Assembly: GCF_028476545.1 (NCBI RefSeq)
Contig: NW_026732308.1
Location: 62,001-126,000 of the forward strand
DNA from: Physella acuta
Taxonomy: Eukaryota > Mollusca > Gastropoda > Physidae
Reading direction: 5' to 3'
DNA length: 64,000 nucleotides
The first letter of the stretch is position 1; each line of letters opens with the position of its first letter. The notes beneath the pieces were generated by a model. That model was not told the DNA's origin and ran no database searches. It saw nothing but the letters and a program-made list of their open reading frames with translations. The position numbers and the translations under genes are program-made. This document shows, piece by piece, positions 21,681 through 34,960 of this stretch.

Positions 21681-22261
21681 AAGTTAATTAAAAAGTCTAG
21701 TGACATTTAAGCGCAATTTCCTAATGTTATCTAAAAATAGCTCTGTCGTAGCGTAAATCAAGAGCAGGGTTAGTAAAACCATTGGTTAAAATACATGTTT
21801 TATTTACAATAGAGTTACATGACTAAAAACCATTGCGCGCCTAGCTACTGAACGTGATGACGCAGCCATTGAACGTGATGGCGCAGCTATTGAACGTGAT
21901 GACGCGTGTGGTGTGGTTGGATAAAAAAGCCTACTAATTCGGTCCAAATTTTAATTAATTAAACAAAATTTTTGTGACCGAACGAAAGGATATTTTTGAA
22001 AACTTTCTTGGGCAATATTGTTCTAAATTATGGCAGGAATCGATTGGTACATGTTTCAAGTCGCTAAGTGGTCTGGTTGCCGAGATATGGGCTTAAAACT
22101 GCATTTTTTCGAGGTTTTTTGGCTTTTCCGGGAAAACCATGAAAGAAACCCGGAATTTTTATGGCCTATGTTCATCCTCGTAACTTGCTTAACATAATTG
22201 CTTTTGGAACTAGTCCTCGATATTGCTTCGTTGAGGAGGAGATACGACTTAAAGCTGCGGA
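21681..22261. other. Short 24-bp triplication at 21846-21908; otherwise unassigned
   Basis: Three copies of GAACGTGATGACGCAGC-like units. The stretch 21930-22250, with long palindromic A/T and GGCTTTTCCGG parts, may be an unknown interspersed repeat. Confidence 0.4.
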
Positions 22262-22310
22262 CACACATTCATCCATACATTCATTCATTCATCCATCCAT
22301 TCCCAGAAAT
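22262..22310. repeat. (ATTC)n/(ATCC)n microsatellite
   Basis: CATTCATTCATCCATCC repeats. Confidence 0.85.
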
Positions 22311-22479
22311 GACGAGTTAATAAACGCAATTCTCCAGAATGGAAATTGCGCTAAAAACCAGTGGGTACATAGTTAGAACAATTAATTGAGAGGGAAAGCG
22401 GTGAAGAAAGATCAAGCAATCCGCGAACATCTGGCAAGGCGTGTAAAGATAATATGGACATGTAAAGCACATATGAGAC

Positions 22480-22700
22480 ACACGGCTATCACGGATTGTA
22501 AAAATAATTAGGGCAATTAAGTACAGGTCATACATACAACTATCATGGGTTGTAAATAATTAGGGCAATTAAGTACAGGTCAGACATACAACTGTCATTG
22601 GTTGTAAATATAATTAGGGCAATTAAATACAGGTCGGACACAGCCATCGAACGTAAATCTAACAAGGACAATTAAAGTACCGGTTAGACATAAAACCGTC
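22480..22700. repeat. ~52-bp tandem repeat
   Basis: About four units with TTAGGGCAATTAAGTACAGG. Confidence 0.75.
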
Positions 22701-22859
22701 ACGGAGAACAAGTACAATTAAGGCACTGATCAGACGGACACATATCAATGTAAAACAACAGCCCGTAACATATCATATAAGAAACTCCGCCGAAATCTCC
22801 TCTCATATACCAGCTTCTTTAGAAGACAATCTTCACTCAAGTGACCAGCATAGCACTTC

Positions 22860-23061
22860 ACAGGAGGGACTCCCCCCCCCTCCTCCCACCGACTCCCCCC
22901 CTCCCCCCGGACAATGTTTGTGCTTTGTCCACTCTGATATCGAATTGATTGGTCCCCCGCAGGTCAACTGTGTTAGCCCCGGCTAAAATATCTGGAACCA
23001 AAGGCCCGTCAATCATTATCGATGGGGCTGGAGTAGTGTCCCTTTGTTTTCGCTTGTGCAT
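22860..23061 (-). other. Coding-like open segment next to a C-run, unassigned
   Basis: The minus strand is open for about 55 natural-looking codons ([40 protein letters not shown]) before running into the G/C tract at 22868-22912. The plus strand is open too. No splice borders or family can be supported. Confidence 0.2.
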
Positions 23062-23163
23062 AGTTAGTAGGCCGATGTTCTTTGTATATTGGGAGGTTTT
23101 TTTTATGTAAGACGTAGTGTACTTCTATACGGAACTTGGCGTTTATAGGGCAAATATCGAACA

Positions 23164-23703
<540 letters not shown>

Positions 23704-23858
23704 GACCCACATTGCAGATGAAGTAGAGTTCATATGTTTCTTGATCTCGGCCTACGAATGTGTTATGTGGTCCGCACGCAATACGCCCAGCCGCCCTTAC
23801 TGTGATCCGAACTCGTGACATTCAGATTAGCAGTTAAGCACTCTACCACTCCACCACT
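23704..23858 (-). mobile_element. Old SINE copy, internally deleted
   Basis: Recognisable tail (GCAGATGAAGTAGAGTTCAT) and head (GATCCGAACTCGTGAC, CACTCTACCACTCC), with the middle body mostly missing. Confidence 0.65.
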
Positions 23859-24419
23859 CAAAATATTAATAATTTAAAAAGTCATGTCGTTTTTTAAAAA
23901 CGAAACCAACTATTTAAACATAGTTGCATGATTGTGGCTGACATTGCTTTTAGCACTAAAATACATTGGCCAGATTAGACGATTTATTTCTAGCTAAATT
24001 CTATTAATTCTATTAACTGCGCAATTTGATTTTTAATCTGATGAAATTCTCTTTACCACAACTGTATTTCAATGCCTGGTATTCGTGACGAAAGTTGTAA
24101 CTCTATTTTAAAAAAAATAATTTTGTTCTGCTTCAAAGACTCAAAGACGCAGACAGTACGCACTGGGGAATTCTCGCAATAGTCTCCCAACTATTTTTAG
24201 ACCGAACCTGAGACCGGATGTAGATTATCACGTGATTAGAACGCGACGTTAGCCTGGATCTAAACTATCAGGTGGCTCGTTAATAGACTGCCCTCGGTGC
24301 CAGTGGGTCAGGAGTTTGACCAAAGGAAAGTAAAAGATCTCTAGACCGGACGACGACGACCCTCCATCAGGAAAACTGAACGTGATTAGAGCAAGGGATA
24401 GACAATACAATGTCCACCA
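23859..24419. other. AT-rich, no gene seen
   Basis: Nothing supported. Confidence 0.4.
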
Positions 24420-24840
24420 AGTAGACTCGTTAGAAAAGGGGTTCTATACTTTGTAATAGGAAGTCTCATTAGACGAGGGGTTCTACATTTTTTACGCGGA
24501 AGAAAAGGGGTTTGACACTTTCTAACAGGAAATCTTGTTAGGAAAGGGGTTTACCACTTTCTAACAGGAAATTTTGTTATGATAGGGGTTCGACACTTTC
24601 TAACAGGAAATCTTGTTAGAAAAGGGGCTCGACACTTTCTAACAGAAAGTCTCATTAGACGAGGGGTTCCACAGATTTTAAAAAGAAGTCTTGTTAGAAA
24701 AGGGGTTCGACATTCTCTAACAGGAAGTCTTGTTAGTAAAAGGGGTTCGACACTTTCTAACAAGGAAGACTTTTAGAAAAGGGGTTCGACACTTTATAAC
24801 AAGAAGTCTTGTTAGAAAAGGGGCTCGACACATTCTACTA
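24420..24840. repeat. 39-bp minisatellite
   Basis: About ten units of GAAAAGGGGTTCGACACTTT with TCTAACAGGAAATCTTGTTA. Each has a small palindrome (TAACA...TGTTA). Both strands have 13-residue repeat translations. Confidence 0.88.
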
Positions 24841-25284
24841 TGAAGATTAAAGGTGATTTAAAAGCAGGATTCGTCACATCTCCTCGCCACAAGACTGATA
24901 CATACACTTAGAATGTTCTCGTATTCTAATGTAAGCCGCGATAAGGGAGGTCAAGAAAGCCTACGTTTTTATAAACATCTTATTTAGTAGGAGCGGAATA
25001 ACATAAACATCCTATTTAGTAGTAGCTGAATCCCATTTCCAAATTTGGTTATCGTGTTTATAGTCTAAGAAACTAGGAAACTGTGTTGATCGATCCATCA
25101 TAGAATATTCAAAATGTTCTGCATTTATCATATACTTATGTTTATGTTTATCCTCTTATTAACCAGCTTCTGATAATCCTTGTTTTTTTGTGATAAATAA
25201 AAAAAAAAATTGATATCGTGTTTTTAGCAATAAATGCCGAATCTCCCCTTATGGCTGGAGATTTAAGTCTACTATTATAGCAAG
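24841..25284. other. AT-rich, no gene seen
   Basis: Nothing supported. Confidence 0.4.
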
Positions 25285-25412
25285 TAAAATTTATCTTTCA
25301 AATCTGACAGTGTACGGGGCAAGTGAAGTAGAGTTCACGTGTTTCTGTGACCTCACGTTAGGGTAAGTAAAGGCGGCTGGGCATGGTGCTGACCACATTA
25401 TCCCTTCAAGTC
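25285..25412. mobile_element. Rearranged SINE: two inverted fragments
   Basis: The left half (CAAATCTGACAG, GGCAAGTGAAGTAGAG) is in minus orientation. From about 25355 the sequence switches to the family's body in plus orientation (AAGTAAAGGCGGCTGGGCAT). Confidence 0.65.
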
Positions 25413-25968
25413 TACCATTATGTCAAAAGAAAATAAAAAATAATGTTATCAAATCGATTCGCGTTTATCTTGAATTCTGTTAATTACATTTATATTATTC
25501 AATATTCCATTCAACGTTTAGAGTCTAGATTCACCAGCCACTAGATTTTTTAAGTGTCCCAGTGCCAAAGTCTAGCACAAATAATTTTCAAAGCTAAAAG
25601 CTTCTCACAGGTCGGATGTCCTGCGGGTCGCATATCAAGACACAGAGGGAGAGAAATAGCTGATACATCGATAGTTATGTTCACGTGAGGGGGGTCGTTC
25701 AGAATTATATTTAACGTTGTATTCAATAATTTAAATTTTAAATATCCTTCACAAGGTTATAAAAGATGAGGAAAAAACTATAAAATGCTGATGTGGCACT
25801 TCGGCAAAAGGGTGGAGCACAATGCTAGCTCGTTTTCTAGTTTCTAGATCGTTACTGAGCAGACCCAGCTATAATGGGTACCTGGCTCAGTTTGTTAAAG
25901 CTGAATGCGGAAGGATAGAGAACTGACCACATTAACCATTCTTATGCCTAGGTTACTGTGATTTTTAT
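25413..25968. other. AT-rich, no gene seen
   Basis: Nothing supported. Confidence 0.4.
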
Positions 25969-26075
25969 AAAGGGTGCAATTACATCCGAAACATAGAAGG
26001 GAAGCAACCCTACCTGATACAAAGAAAGGGATGTAACCCTACCTGATACATGGAGGGAAGCAATCCTTACTCTAA
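25969..26075 (-). repeat. Short ~28-bp minisatellite, reverse complement of the 29.94-30.35 kb array
   Basis: About three units with GGGAAGCAACCCTACCTGATA, the complement of the GTTGCTTCCC unit 4 kb away. Confidence 0.75.
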
Positions 26076-26082
26076 CATTATA

Positions 26083-26313
26083 AGTAAAGTCTTTTTTAAC
26101 ATGACGCCCTATGAAGCAAGTGAAGTAGAGCATATCTGTTTCTAAGACACAGAAATATTAATGAATAGTATGGTCGACAGCCATTACTTTCCCTAACGTG
26201 AGTCAGGTACCCATCAGAGCTGGGTGGACTCTGATTGAGTTCTATGGACTTGAACCGGGATTCGAACTCAAGACTTTCGGTTTAGCAGTCGTATACTCTA
26301 CGATTCAACCACG
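26083..26313 (-). mobile_element. tRNA-derived SINE
   Basis: Tail from about 26083, body with GTGAGTCAGGTACCCATCAG, and head with the GATTCGAACTC complement of a B box. The tRNA-like start is worn. Confidence 0.75.
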
Positions 26314-26689
26314 AATTTACATTATTGTGCTGTTGTGTACGGCTTTATTTAGTTTTTAAGTTATATCAAGATTATTTTTTTTAGAAAATTGCCATTTTCT
26401 ATTCCCTGTTTTTAATTAACCGTTCTAATAATTTTAACAGAAAAGACAGGCTTAACTGGGAGATCTGCAATACATCAACCCCTACACATACAAGACGCCC
26501 AGACACAGAATATAGGATTGAAGGCGAAGGTTAAGTTTCCCACACGCCAACCTGGCAACAACACGCGATATTTCACACACACTAGGCCAGATATTCGTAC
26601 ACAAGCCAGACCACTGGTGGAGCATCCGATTTTGTTCGTAGGCTAACAGATTTCTCGGTTGTCTGTCTCGTCTCAAGGACGCACGTTAG
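26314..26689. other. No gene seen
   Basis: Unassigned single-copy sequence. Confidence 0.35.
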
Positions 26690-27310
26690 CTCCACATTTA
26701 AAGTCAGCACATTAGCTCCACATTTAAAGTCAGCACATTAGCTCCACATTTATAGTCAGCACATTTGCTGAAACTTTCAAAGACAGCAAATTAGCTCCAT
26801 ATTTCATAGCAGCATATTAGCTCTACATTTAAAGCCAGCACATTAGCTCCACATTTAAAGTCAGCACATTTGCTGAAACTTTCAAAGACAGCAAATTAGC
26901 TCCATATTTCATAGCAGCATATTAGCTCCACATTTAAAGCCAGCACATTAGCTCCACCTTTAAAGTCAGCACATTAGCTCCACATTTAAAGTCAGCACAT
27001 TAGCTCCACATTTAAAGTCAGCACATTAGCTCCACATTTAAAGTCAGCACATATTTCAAGGCAGCATATTATCTCATCGTTTCGAGTCAGCACTTTAGCT
27101 CAATGTTTCAAGGAAGCACATTAAAATTAGCCCCATGTTTCAAGTCAGACCTTTAGCTCCATGTTTCAAATCAGCACATTAGCTCCTCGTTATAAGTCAG
27201 TCAATTAGCTCCACATTTAAAGTCAGCACATTAGCTCCATGTTTCAAGTCAACACATTAGCTCTGTATTTTAAAACAGGACATTAGCTCCATTTTTCAAG
27301 TCAGGACATA
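26690..27310. repeat. 26-bp minisatellite, ~23 units
   Basis: Core CACATTAGCTCCACATTTAA then AGTCAG. Regular early, diverging after about 27050. A longer block (TTTGCTGAAACTTTCAAAGA) is duplicated at about 26765 and 26870. Confidence 0.9.
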
Positions 27311-27445
27311 AGTTAAGCGTGTACAGCTCAAACTTGATATTTCCAAATGATGATATATCTCGTATTGGACAAGTGCATGCATATAAACCGAGTCCATACA
27401 CGGCTAGCCTGTTTTACAGTCTGTATGTGTTGACCCAATACGAGT

Positions 27446-27713
27446 ACTGTCAAAATGGGGGGTTCAGAGAGTGCAGTCCACACCGGGTGACACCATTTAG
27501 GGGGTGACACCATTTTAGGGGTGACACCATTTAAGGCGTGACACCATTTAAGCTGTGACACCTTTTAAGGGGTGACACCAAATAAAAAATCACTTTAAAA
27601 TTCTAGTCAATACAGTGTTTTATACTAGTTAAGTAATACAAAAAAGCAATGCGGAAGGGTGACACCTAACTGAAAATGTAAATCATGTGACACCCAACCT
27701 AGTGACGCCGCTG
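27446..27713. mobile_element. hAT-like non-autonomous element with GGGTGACACC repeats
   Basis: It ends with CCTAGTGACGCCGCTG at 27698-27713, whose complement CAGCGGCGTCACTAGG is a typical hAT-MITE terminus. The left end is worn. The interior has five GGTGACACCATTTAAG-like units at 27485-27580. No clear 8-bp duplication. Confidence 0.55.
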
Positions 27714-28016
27714 ATTTCTACATACTGTTAACAAACAAGTTGTTGTTGCAAACTGTAATCAAAACGTCCAACATCAAATTCATTTTGCTAATATTACATC
27801 AACACGGTAAATTTCAATTGTCTGAACGTAGTTAACCTATTTTTTCAACTGCATCATAACCGTTCTAAATGTTTAAATGTATATTCAATAAATTTTTACC
27901 ACGTATATTTTTACCATGCAGTTTTCATATATTCTATTTTGATATTCCGACGAAGACCGATTGTTGGATTATCATAACCATTATCTCTGTTTTAAAGAAA
28001 TCATAGTGATGTTATA

Positions 28017-28099
<83 letters not shown>

Positions 28100-28121
28100 A
28101 TATATATATATAATTATATAG
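28017..28121. repeat. (AT)n microsatellite
   Basis: AT dinucleotides with minor interruptions at the ends. Confidence 0.95.
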
Positions 28122-29504
<1,383 letters not shown>

Positions 29505-29806
29505 GTGGGGCTCACGTGCAGATAGTGCTCACGAAGGGGTCGTGTGGAACTCACGTGCAGAAAGTGCTCACGCAGGGGTCGTGGCCTGTAGTGACGGCGA
29601 CCGCTGCTGTCGTGTCGGCCTCACGTGCAGAGAGTGCTCACGAAGGGGTCGTGTGGGGCTCACGTGCAGAAAGTGCTCACGAAGGGGTCGTGGCCTGTAG
29701 TGACGGCGACCGTTGCTGTCGAGTGTGGCTCACGTGCAGAAAGTGCTCACGGAGGGGTCGTGTCCTATAGTGACGGCGACCGTTGCCTGTCTTGTGACGT
29801 CACGTG
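29505..29806. repeat. GC-rich minisatellite with one E-box per unit
   Basis: CACGTG occurs at 29513, 29552, 29622, 29661, 29731 and 29801, with spacing 39, 70, 39, 70, 70. A 39-bp unit (CACGTGCAGAAAGTGCTCAC) alternates with a longer one containing GTAGTGACGGCGACCG. The last E-box overlaps a perfect CRE (TGACGTCA, 29795-29802). Confidence 0.88.
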
Positions 29807-29935
29807 ACGGAGCGCGACTCGGGAATTTTAAAACAATCGGCCATCGATCCGCACTGTCTGGGGGTTTCAACTGTTCGATCACAATCGAGATGATCGATTG
29901 GGATAACCTTCGCCGAGAATGCTCACAGTCTGGTC
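29807..29935. other. GC-richer flank of the E-box array
   Basis: CpG-containing unique segment. An open plus frame crosses it, but no splice site, Kozak context or family supports a gene. Confidence 0.25.
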
Positions 29936-30352
29936 GACGCGGTTGCTTTCCAATATGTATCGGGAAGGGTTGCTTCCCTGTATATATAGTAAAGAGTTGT
30001 GTCCCTTTATGTATCAGGTATTATTGCTTTCATTCAGTGTATCAGGTAAGGGTTGCTTCCCTTCTTTGTATTGGTAGGGTTGCTTCCCTTCTTTGTATTG
30101 GTAGGGTTGCTTCCCTTCTTTGTATCAGGTAGGGTTGCTTCCCTTCTTTGTATCAGGTTGAGTTGCTTCCATTCTATGTATCAGGTTGAGTTGCTTCCCT
30201 TCTATGTATCAGGTTGAGTTGCTTCCCTTCTATGTATTGGTAGGGTTGCTTCCCTTCTATGCATCAGGTTGAGTTGCTTCCCTTCTATGTATCAGGTTGA
30301 GTTGCTTCCCTTCTATGTATCAGGTTGAGTTGCTTCCCTTCATAAAATTGCT
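29936..30352 (+). repeat. 28-bp minisatellite
   Basis: About 14 units of GTTGCTTCCCTTCTATGTAT plus CAGGTTGA. An inverted short array of the same unit is at 25969-26075. Confidence 0.9.
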
Positions 30353-30861
30353 TTCTGCGTCGGGTGAAACTGCCTCTCTTTTAATGTCTCAGTTGATGTT
30401 TCTTCCTCAAAAAACAGAAGTGCGTGGGTGTTGCGTTTTTTTTTTTAAACTTTTATTTAAATTTAATTATTGCACTGAGCACTAGGGGTAGGGGTAGTTC
30501 ATTCCATCTCATCGTTTTGGGTGGGTATTCTCACCTTTTATTGTATAGAGTGAGCGACACTTTCATCTAACTCAATGGTGCCATTTGTAAATAAATTATC
30601 ACCTATATGGGATTACGGGTTCATGAATATTTAAATCAAATATTTGTGTTACATGTGTGTTTCGAAAAGATTTCTTTACCTATAAATTGTTGTTAGAATA
30701 ACATTGCATGAAAGATTAAACAATAATTTAATCTCATCTGATGAAGCGAGATTTTCTGTGTTTCGGGGGCGAGGGGGGTGGGGGGAGTGTGTCATCGTGA
30801 CCTTGAACCTGACCTTCAAATCCCGCTAATCTAATAATAGGACACAATAAAATCTTCCAGT
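30353..30861. other. No gene seen
   Basis: T run at 30438-30447 and a G-rich stretch at 30765-30787. Confidence 0.35.
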
Positions 30862-30953
30862 GTTCCTTTCAGAACTTGAAACTTTGAAGATGGTGTGTGT
30901 GTGTGTCGTCGTGCCCCCTCCCCTCCCCCGAAGAGACGCCTGAAAGAAACACT
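30862..30953. mobile_element. Decayed poly-C hAT-type MITE fragment
   Basis: Left CAGTGTTCCTTTCAG and right CTGAAAGAAACACTG ends match the family at 12911-13131. Much of the interior is lost and no 8-bp duplication is seen. Confidence 0.6.
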
Positions 30954-32251
30954 GCTCGATAGCTGGGGAGAACATACCCATCAAGGAGAAAAAAATTCCA
31001 AAACATCAAACAACTCCCTTGTAGTTTGTTCTTGGTTGGACAAAGGCTATGGAAGCAAATCCAAATAGAAAAGCAGGCTGAAATGAGAGTCAAAGTCCCA
31101 AATGGCGTATAACCAGGTTGGCCCGAAATATTGAATTGTGTTGGAAGAAAATCCTTGATAACGTTACAAACATTACAATGAGGAACCAAGAAGTAGCAGA
31201 AAAATATATCATTCCAAATCCATCACAACGACTTAACCCCACCCTATCTCCCTCCACCTCCCCCCACCCACAGAAACACCATAACTACCCGCTTACTCTT
31301 ACAAGCATCAATTTAAACAAAAATATAACGGCTTTCACGCGGTTAGAAGTTATTTAAAAAAAGAAATTAAAAAAGATAATAAAAATAAAAAATAGGTTTC
31401 TAAAGAAGTAAACAAACCATCGAGAAGCCGCTGAAATGACAAGATTACGAAAACAACATTCACAAAAATAAAACAGAAACATTTTAATGTGATAAACGAA
31501 AAACAATTTAGGCTTATTGGCGCTTTCCCGGAGTGTTTCATCATCGCAACAGAAAGCTAATTCATATCAACTAGGACATTTCAAAACAAATTAAATGAGA
31601 GATTGCTAATAACTTTCACATTTACGTTAACAGGGACGACTATAAATATAAATTGTAGGTTTGTTATTTTTTTTTTAAATTTTCATATCCAAATGTATGA
31701 TAATAATGATAATGATAATAATATTGATAGTAATAAAAATAAAAAATATGTTTTAGAAAAAAAAGTCAGAATTCTCGCCATGGTTACAGCGTGTTTTGAT
31801 GGATTGTGTGATATGTTGTCAAGTCATCAGAGGTTTCTCAAAACAAATGCGGTTAAAAATAGTCGGAAAACTCAATCAGTGTCTAATTAGAGAGAAGGGG
31901 AGAGAGGCCGAGAGAGAAATAGAGATTGTTTTTATGTCCACTACGTCTTTAAGCGTGGTGTTCTTTTTATCTAAAATAAAAATGTCTGTTCTCCCCCCTC
32001 CCCCTTTCCACCCCCGCCCACGTCGCTAACGAGTAAGGTAAGGGTTAGGTTAGTGACCAGAGCGCGTACCTACGATGCTATAGTTATATTGAGCTGTAGG
32101 CCAATCAAACGAGTAATTCGATAGACGAACGATAGGATTTAATTACTGCAATCAAGAAGAAAATCAGAAGGCAGGCTAATTAAAGGTGTGTGGGAAGGGG
32201 TAGATAGGTGCTCTGATAACTGATTGCCCCGTACTCGGCCCTTTCCTCTGT

Positions 32252-32252
<1 letters not shown>
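30954..32252. other. AT-rich, no gene seen
   Basis: The minus frame at 30869-31189 is open for 106 codons, but it starts inside the MITE fragment and shows no family or splice signal. A/T repeats fill 31330-31780. Confidence 0.35.
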
Positions 32253-32338
<86 letters not shown>

Positions 32339-32378
32339 GTATGTATATATATATATATATATATATATACATACATAC

Positions 32379-32450
<72 letters not shown>
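32253..32450. repeat. Compound (AT)n microsatellite with central inverted repeat
   Basis: AT tract interrupted at 32335-32381 by AATGTATGTATAT and its complement, so the whole tract is nearly self-complementary. Confidence 0.92.
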
Positions 32451-32451
<1 letters not shown>

Positions 32452-33985
32452 GGTGTGTGTGTTAATATAGTGTACATAATCCGTTCAGTACAGCGCCACA
32501 GTATGTTGTGATACCGCTGAATAAATTCCGACACTTTCTGATTAATGACTTTTTGAATGCTGTTCAGATGTCGTTGGTAATTAGATACAGAACACAGCCA
32601 AACCACGGTCTTAAGAGATGGATGTTCATCCATACTGATCTAGGTGTAACCTGCTAAGATATGCTCTTATCACCTTTGTGCAACAACACATGTGCTGTCA
32701 AAACTCGCGAGACAAGAGGTTACAGAAAATATATAACGTAATTGTATGGGGACGACATTAGTAACTGAGATGTCACCACCAAGTATATGTGATCCCGTGA
32801 GACAGAGACAGCCTGATGTTTTAACTATATGTGTATGTTGTTAATCATAATGCTTCATGGATGTCTTAGTAGTTGTTGAATCGATTTGATAGTCATCATG
32901 AAGAACGTAAAATGTGTGTGATAAATAATATACCATGTGGTTTTTTTTTAGATTAGCTTGTATAGATCACACTACATGTGTGTAATTTATGACATGTCAT
33001 TTGTGACCTGACATCAGTAGATTCATGTCAAGTAAATCACAGAACAGCAGCGGCATTATTCAAGAAGACATATGTGTCATTGATCATATGATATATGTGC
33101 TTCATTGATCCCATGACATGCCATATGTGACTCGACATTCCTAAAACCATATCAAAGCTACAGATGCTTACTTTGCGAAATGATCTTCTGTTGAGGAAGA
33201 TAGGTCTGGATGTGTGTGTGCGGTGCGGGGGGGGGGGGGGGGGGGGGGGGGGCTGAGGTATATTGCAAAAAAAAAATGTTCTTTATGCGGAATTAGTACA
33301 TCACAGCGTACTGAAATCTTCCGGATCACGCCAGGTCAGGGTGACCTAAAAAAAAACCGTCGCGTGACTTTTAGTGATTGATGTTGTGCTGTTGCCAGGA
33401 CACCAGATATTGTGCTTGTCTCGCATATACCATGCTGGGAGATGATCCGATCTCACGGTTACAAATGATGCCGTATCACTGCCTCAGTACAGCTAAGTTA
33501 AAGTGGAATATCATCTGCGGGCTGACAAGGACACACCCAAATACATGGGAATGACATTGTAGACTGCATTGATTAAATTGGAAGATACGCGGACTAATGA
33601 CACTAAATCCGTATGAAGTGGCGTTATAAATAGAAAGGAAAACAACAAAAAGCAAAAGAAAAATACATTAGGAAACCTGAATTTTAATAGAGTGATATGT
33701 GCATTGTAGTATTTCTATGGTATGTTAGTATTCAAATACAAAAGTATATCTTAAAAAGAAGTATTCACATATTTTCTACCCATAGTGATGATCTTGTTGC
33801 CAACCACTGAGGGGGGGGGGAAGTTTGCTACCATTCACACTCCACTCAATGCTATTATAATGTACGGAGTTATCATTCCTATAACAGCGCCACCCTACAC
33901 CCTCTCTCTCTTCCCCCCCCCCCCCCACCGACAACACTAATTGTTCGTGAATATTTTCTTCCCGTGAGCCCGGCTATCAAAACCT
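32451..33985. other. No gene seen; poly-G run at 33227-33252
   Basis: Unassigned sequence. G run of about 25 bases at 33227-33252 and C run at 33915-33926. Confidence 0.35.
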
Positions 33986-33989
33986 TATG

Positions 33990-34495
33990 CATAGCCAGCT
34001 CTCTTGTAGGATGTGTGGATTCTGGTAACTGTTGTGTGATCTGGGTTAGGGGAACTAGATTCTGGTAACTGTTGGGCATAGGTTAGCGGAACTAGATTCT
34101 GGTAACCATGGTGAGGTGTGGGTTTGGAGAACTAGATTCCGGTAACTGTTGGGCATAGGTTAGCGGAACTAGATTCTGGTAACCATGGTGAGGTGTGGGT
34201 TAGGGGAACTAGATTCTGGTAACTGTTGGGTATAGGTTAGGGGAACTAGATTCTGGTAACTGTGGGATGTGGGTTAGGGGAACTAGATTCTGGTAACTTT
34301 TGGGTATATGTTAAGGGAACTAGATTCTAGTAACTGGTGGGATATGGGTTAGGGGAACTAGATTCTGGTAACCATGGTGAGGTGTGGGTTAGGGGAACTA
34401 GATTCTGGTAAATGGTGAGATATGGGTTAGGGGAACTAGATTCTGGTAAATGGTGAGATATGGGTTAGGAGAACAAGATTCTGGTAAATGTGTAA
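33990..34495. repeat. ~35-40-bp minisatellite
   Basis: About 13 units of GGGGAACTAGATTCTGGTAA followed by a variable part (CCATGGTGAGGTGTGGGTTA or TGTTGGGCATAGGTTA). Confidence 0.88.
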
Positions 34496-34794
34496 AAGCA
34501 AAAAATATCCAAAGCCCTAAATTATGCCAACATTCCAAAATAATATTAATTCTCCATCAAATAAAACAAGCCAAACAAGCAAAACAGAAATCTGCAAATA
34601 AATTTGACATTTTAAATTTTACAAGAAAAAAAAAGAAACTGACGATAAATAATTTACGTAACACTTTCTAAAGTTCCTTTGTTAAAAAAAAAACATTTCA
34701 TATTAGCCTACAAATTACTCGCTTCCCTAGAGAGCGTCACTTGTAGAAAGCTAAGTGGCAGTATGTTAACTAAGTAAAATGGACGTACTTTTTC

Positions 34795-34960
34795 CCAGTA
34801 ATTGTTGGCGCGGTAATGGCTCATCGTAATGGCCTTTGACACCGTTAGAGGGCCGGCAATTGTGAAAACGGATTGGTTTCATCGTGCATAATTCACCGGC
34901 GGCACGTTTTCTAAAGGTTTGAAAAATGGCTGCCTAAACCAATCAGCTGGGTCGGCCTGC
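34795..34960. promoter_or_regulatory. Promoter-like cluster of E2F, NF-Y and YY1 motifs
   Basis: TTGGCGCGG (E2F-like) at 34805, an inverted CCAAT (GATTGG) at 34871, AAAAATGGCTGCC (YY1-like) at 34922 and ACCAATCAG (NF-Y) at 34938, within 150 bp of repeat-free sequence. Such clusters occur in TATA-less promoters. No transcript unit is visible nearby, so this is inference. Confidence 0.3.

Noticed and set aside
30869-31189. 106-codon minus-strand frame with hydrophobic stretches
   Set aside because: It begins within a decayed MITE, lacks splice signals and shows no recognised family.
32139-32633. 164-codon minus-strand frame rich in Ile-Tyr
   Set aside because: Mostly a translation of an (AT)n microsatellite.
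34000-34490. GGTTAGGG strings suggesting interstitial telomere repeats
   Set aside because: They are part of a 35-40-bp minisatellite unit, not tandem hexamers.
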